Part shown: positions 61,534-64,000 of the stretch, one piece after another
How positions within the stretch are numbered: the first letter of the stretch is position 1
How the letters are laid out: the number at the start of each line of letters is the position of its first letter
Assembly: GCF_030272615.1 (NCBI RefSeq)
Contig: NC_081409.1
Span: forward strand, 614,774,755 to 614,838,754
Source of the DNA: Cryptomeria japonica
Taxonomy: Eukaryota; Streptophyta; Pinopsida; Cupressales; Cupressaceae
Length of the DNA stretch: 64,000 bases
Direction of reading: 5' to 3'
The notes under the pieces: model-generated
Database searches by the model: none
What the model saw: only the letters and a program-made list of their open reading frames with translations
Told to the model about the DNA's origin: nothing
Translations under genes and position numbers: made by a program

Positions 61534-61626
61534 GTCTCCCGAAGTTTCAGAAAAAATGTCGGGGACCGTGGCGAATGGAGTGCACACGGTCCTCGCAACT
61601 TTTTTCAAAATTTTCAGGGATGAAAG
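61534..61626 (-). repeat. leader repeat, copy 1
   Basis: Pairs with 62149-62240 at high similarity. Its GAGTGCACACGGTCCTC core also occurs in the LTRs. Confidence 0.75.
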
Positions 61627-62148
61627 TTATGATGATTTTAAAGCTAATCTGAAAAAATTGAGTGACTTTACGATCAGTTGATAGGCCAAATTAAAGTTAC
61701 AATCTCAAAATTGAATCCTACCGAGATTGTTGAAAAATGCAAAATTTGAATTTTGAAAAAGAGAGGGAAACTGAAATTTTGAATTTTATGATTTTAGAGG
61801 GAATCCTAAAAGCAATTCAAGCTTTGAAATTTAAAAGTTGACTCAATTTCATGCAAAATTCAATTTTGAAAGTGGAAATCAAAGTTGTTGCAATTAAACA
61901 CTTAATTTCAAAAGTCACAAACTGCAAGAATTTGAATAAAGCACTCAAATTTCGAATGAATGCCAACACACTTTTCAGATTTAGGACTGTAAGAAATACA
62001 ATTTTAACACAAAATTTTAATTTCAACAATTTTTGAATGATTATAAGCCTTAATCCAAGCAATCACTAGACCAACTTTGACTTTAATTTTGAAAGTGATG
62101 GAATCAGCCAAGATTCTGGATTCTAGCAGAAAAATACAGTAAGATATA

Positions 62149-62240
62149 GCTCCCGAAATTTCAGAAAAAATGTCGGGGATGATGGCGCTCGGGGTGCACA
62201 TGGTCCTCGCAACTTTTTTCAAAATTTTCAGGGATGAGAG
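62149..62240 (-). repeat. leader repeat, copy 2
   Basis: Copy of 61534-61626. It reads GATGGCGCTCGGGGTGCAC where the LTR has GATGGCGCCCGGAGTGCAC. Confidence 0.75.
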
Positions 62241-62600
62241 ATATTATGATTTTGTTGCGGAATCAAAAGTTACAGCCGATTTCGAGGTGTTTTGATCAGT
62301 GAAATCATCGGTCAAAGGTTGAATCAAGAGGGTTTTAAAAATTAGGGTTTTGACACTTAACCACTTAATTTTCAAAATTAAAGCACAAATATGAATTGAC
62401 AATTTGCAATAGAAGGGTAGATCTGAAACAAGCATTAACAATTAAACATTTCACAAGCTCAATTACTAAAAAGAAAATTTAGGGTTTTTTTATGCAGTTA
62501 ACCTCTAAAATTTGCAAAAGATCAAACATGGAAATGTAATTAAGGAAGTAAAAAAAAAAAAAAATCAGATCTAACCATGAATAATCAGAATTAGGATGTT

Positions 62601-62619
62601 CATGTTGGGTTCACCAAAA
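62601..62619 (-). promoter_or_regulatory. primer-binding site of gypsy 2
   Basis: The minus strand reads TTTTGGTGAACCCAACATG directly after the LTR end CTTTACA. The pattern parallels TTTTGGCACCCATCGTG of gypsy 1, so I infer the same class of site. The tRNA is not assigned. Confidence 0.6.
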
Positions 62620-63847
62620 TGTAAAGCAGAAAATCGAACCCTAGGTGTTCCCCCACTCCAAGGAGAGAGAAAGGAGGTCACTAGGATTGACGGTTTTCAC
62701 TTAGGAGAGACTTTACATTCAAAAGAGGGGTTGAAACCCACAAGATCCAATCCCACACAATGCAAGATTGAATTCTAAATGAGTTTCAAGGGTTGAGACA
62801 TCAAGGATACCCTCTTTTGTAAAGAATGTAGATAGAAGGACTGAACTAGGAGTGTATGTAAAAGTAAGAAAGATTCGCTTGTAGATGGAGATAGGGACAC
62901 GGGATGAAGCTACGGACCTAAAATTAGCAGTAAAATGTCGAGATGATGTTGTCCTGCAAGTTTGAGCGAAAGTTGACGGGACGATGGTGCCCGGAGTGCA
63001 CACGATCCTCCGAAAAATCCGCGAAACGAAGGGGGATCTGTTCGTCTCTCCACAAGGATTCCAGATCTTCAATTACAACCGCGTACCTACAACCTACACA
63101 CAGAAAAAAGAGGACGATTGGGGGAATTAACCAAGAAATGAGAATGTTGTAAATGTAAATGTTTGTAATGTAATCAAGTATTGATACCTTGTTGTAAGAA
63201 TGTTTGTATTCTTACATGCGAAGGTGTAATGATGTTGTATGTTGTATGTTGTAGGTGATCTCCTCTTCAATGGTTGAATCCTTCTCTTGAATGCAACACC
63301 TAGCCTTGAATGGAGACTTAGAATGCTCAATTTCTTGAAGGAATGCTTGAATGTTTGAATGTTTGCGTATCGCTTCTGCCTCTTGCACATATATGTTTTT
63401 CCTTCCTCTTTCTGGGAGGGGAAATGTAGTTTATATACTTGTCAATTAGGGTTAGGAGATTGATTTTTCCGACCTTAGGCCGACCTAAGAGCATTTTTTT
63501 CCAATTTGCAAACTTGAAGACCCGATGCCCAACAAGAGACCGGGCCCAAAATAGGGCCAGGGACCAGGGCGCTGGGCGCCATGGTCCTGAGGGACTAGGG
63601 CGTTAGGCGCCATGGTCCTAAAGGACTAGAGCGTTGGGTACCATGGTCCTGAAGGACCAGGGCGCTGGGCGCCATGGTCCCACCTCCCGGGACAGCAAGG
63701 TGCAAGGAGGATCAGGCCAAGGTGCAGAAAGATGCAGTTTTTGATGTCATAAACAGGTTTCGGGGTCTCCATTTAGGTTCAACATTGCGCTGCCATCATG
63801 AAGACCCAAATGCAGTTGAAATTGCAAGTGTCACAATTTTACGACGC

Positions 63848-63851
<4 letters not shown>
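62620..63851 (-). repeat. 5' LTR of gypsy element 2
   Basis: The 1232-bp partner of 55761-57045, with few substitutions and one 44-bp gap. Both ends and all internal motifs (TATA, tandem CCATGGTCC units) are conserved. Confidence 0.9.
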
Positions 63852-63905
<54 letters not shown>

Positions 63906-64000
63906 GGAAATATATTTTAATATAAATATAAATATATATAAATAAATATATATATATATATATATTTATATACTTATATTTTAAATATAAATATAAATAA
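63851..64000. repeat. (TA)n tract and AT-rich window end
   Basis: About 46 bp of perfect TA is followed by AT-rich sequence with TAAATATA words. It matches the TA repeat left of 55761, so it is the right flank of the gypsy 2 target and probably more of the long LTR begun at 54571. Confidence 0.75.

Larger units (their letters stand above)
61157..62600 (-). other. gypsy 2 5' untranslated leader with duplicated motif
   Basis: No coding signal. Two ~90-bp segments, 61534-61626 and 62149-62240, share CTCCCGAA.TTTCAG, AAAAAATGTCGGGGA and CGCAACTTTTTTCAAAATTT. Each also contains the GTGCACAYGGTCCTC box found in both LTRs. Confidence 0.7.
55761..63851 (-). mobile_element. Ty3/gypsy element 2, RT-less GAG-PR element
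   Basis: Two LTRs (55761-57045 and 62620-63851) enclose 5.57 kb with a Gag-protease frame and a short acidic frame, minus strand. No RT, RNase H or integrase fits in the remaining sequence, so this is a complete-looking but non-autonomous element. Both outer ends lie in TA repeats, consistent with a target duplication there. The frame has one TGA between the N-terminal and capsid parts, so this copy is nearly intact. It is probably the youngest large insertion in the right half of the window. Confidence 0.85.

Overview
This is plant nuclear DNA made almost entirely of nested and decayed LTR retrotransposons. I found no convincing host gene, tRNA, rRNA, CRISPR or bacterial feature. Supporting signs are Ty1/copia polyproteins, Ty3/gypsy Gag with the CHHC knuckle, iMet-tRNA primer sites (TGGTATCAGAGC), a LINE reverse transcriptase, long solo LTRs and many stop-riddled coding regions. 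A large repeat-rich seed-plant genome fits; a gymnosperm is a reasonable guess that the sequence does not prove.

Layout, left to right. (1) 100-7683, minus: RT-less copia-type element 'family A', with a gypsy-type solo LTR (2775-3721, perfect CTTTC target duplication) inside its second coding region. (2) 7684-9739 plus 17919-18330, minus: one decayed LINE split by a Ty1/copia element (9745-17918, minus, GAG-PR-IN-RT-RH, all decayed). The copia 3' LTR is itself split by a solo LTR (10303-11430) of the family found next. (3) 19682-34013, plus: 'family T', a tandem array (partial internal)-LTR-internal-LTR-internal-LTR, with no RT or integrase. (4) 34014-43690: unassigned DNA, a ~120-bp tandem repeat, microsatellites, a perfect 20-bp palindrome and a 4.2-kb solo LTR (37951-42169) in a CA repeat. 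(5) 43691-51108, plus: gypsy element 1 (LTR, primer site, minisatellite leader, GAG-protease-G-patch), cut off by (6) 51109-54570, minus: a short RT-less copia-type element 'family B', whose 5' LTR is cut by (7) the end of another long LTR (54571-55760, resuming after 63851). That LTR holds (8) 55761-63851, minus: gypsy element 2 with two LTRs and GAG-protease but no RT or integrase.

The most interesting pattern is that the copia element and the RT-less families A, B and T share four cis signals: an iMet primer site (damaged in A), a 3' end reading CAATGCC-AAAGG-RGGAGAT then TGTTGG, repeated polypurine tracts upstream of it, and a C-rich-loop hairpin at the LTR 3' end whose stem sequence differs between families while mostly staying paired. 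A, T and B also share a coiled-coil Gag-like ORF1 with about four CCHC knuckles and an ORF2 of unknown function. ORF2 has a conserved N-terminal domain in A and T, and a C-terminal coiled coil in all three. I infer a parasite group mobilised by Sirevirus-type copia enzymes. All copies here look inactivated.
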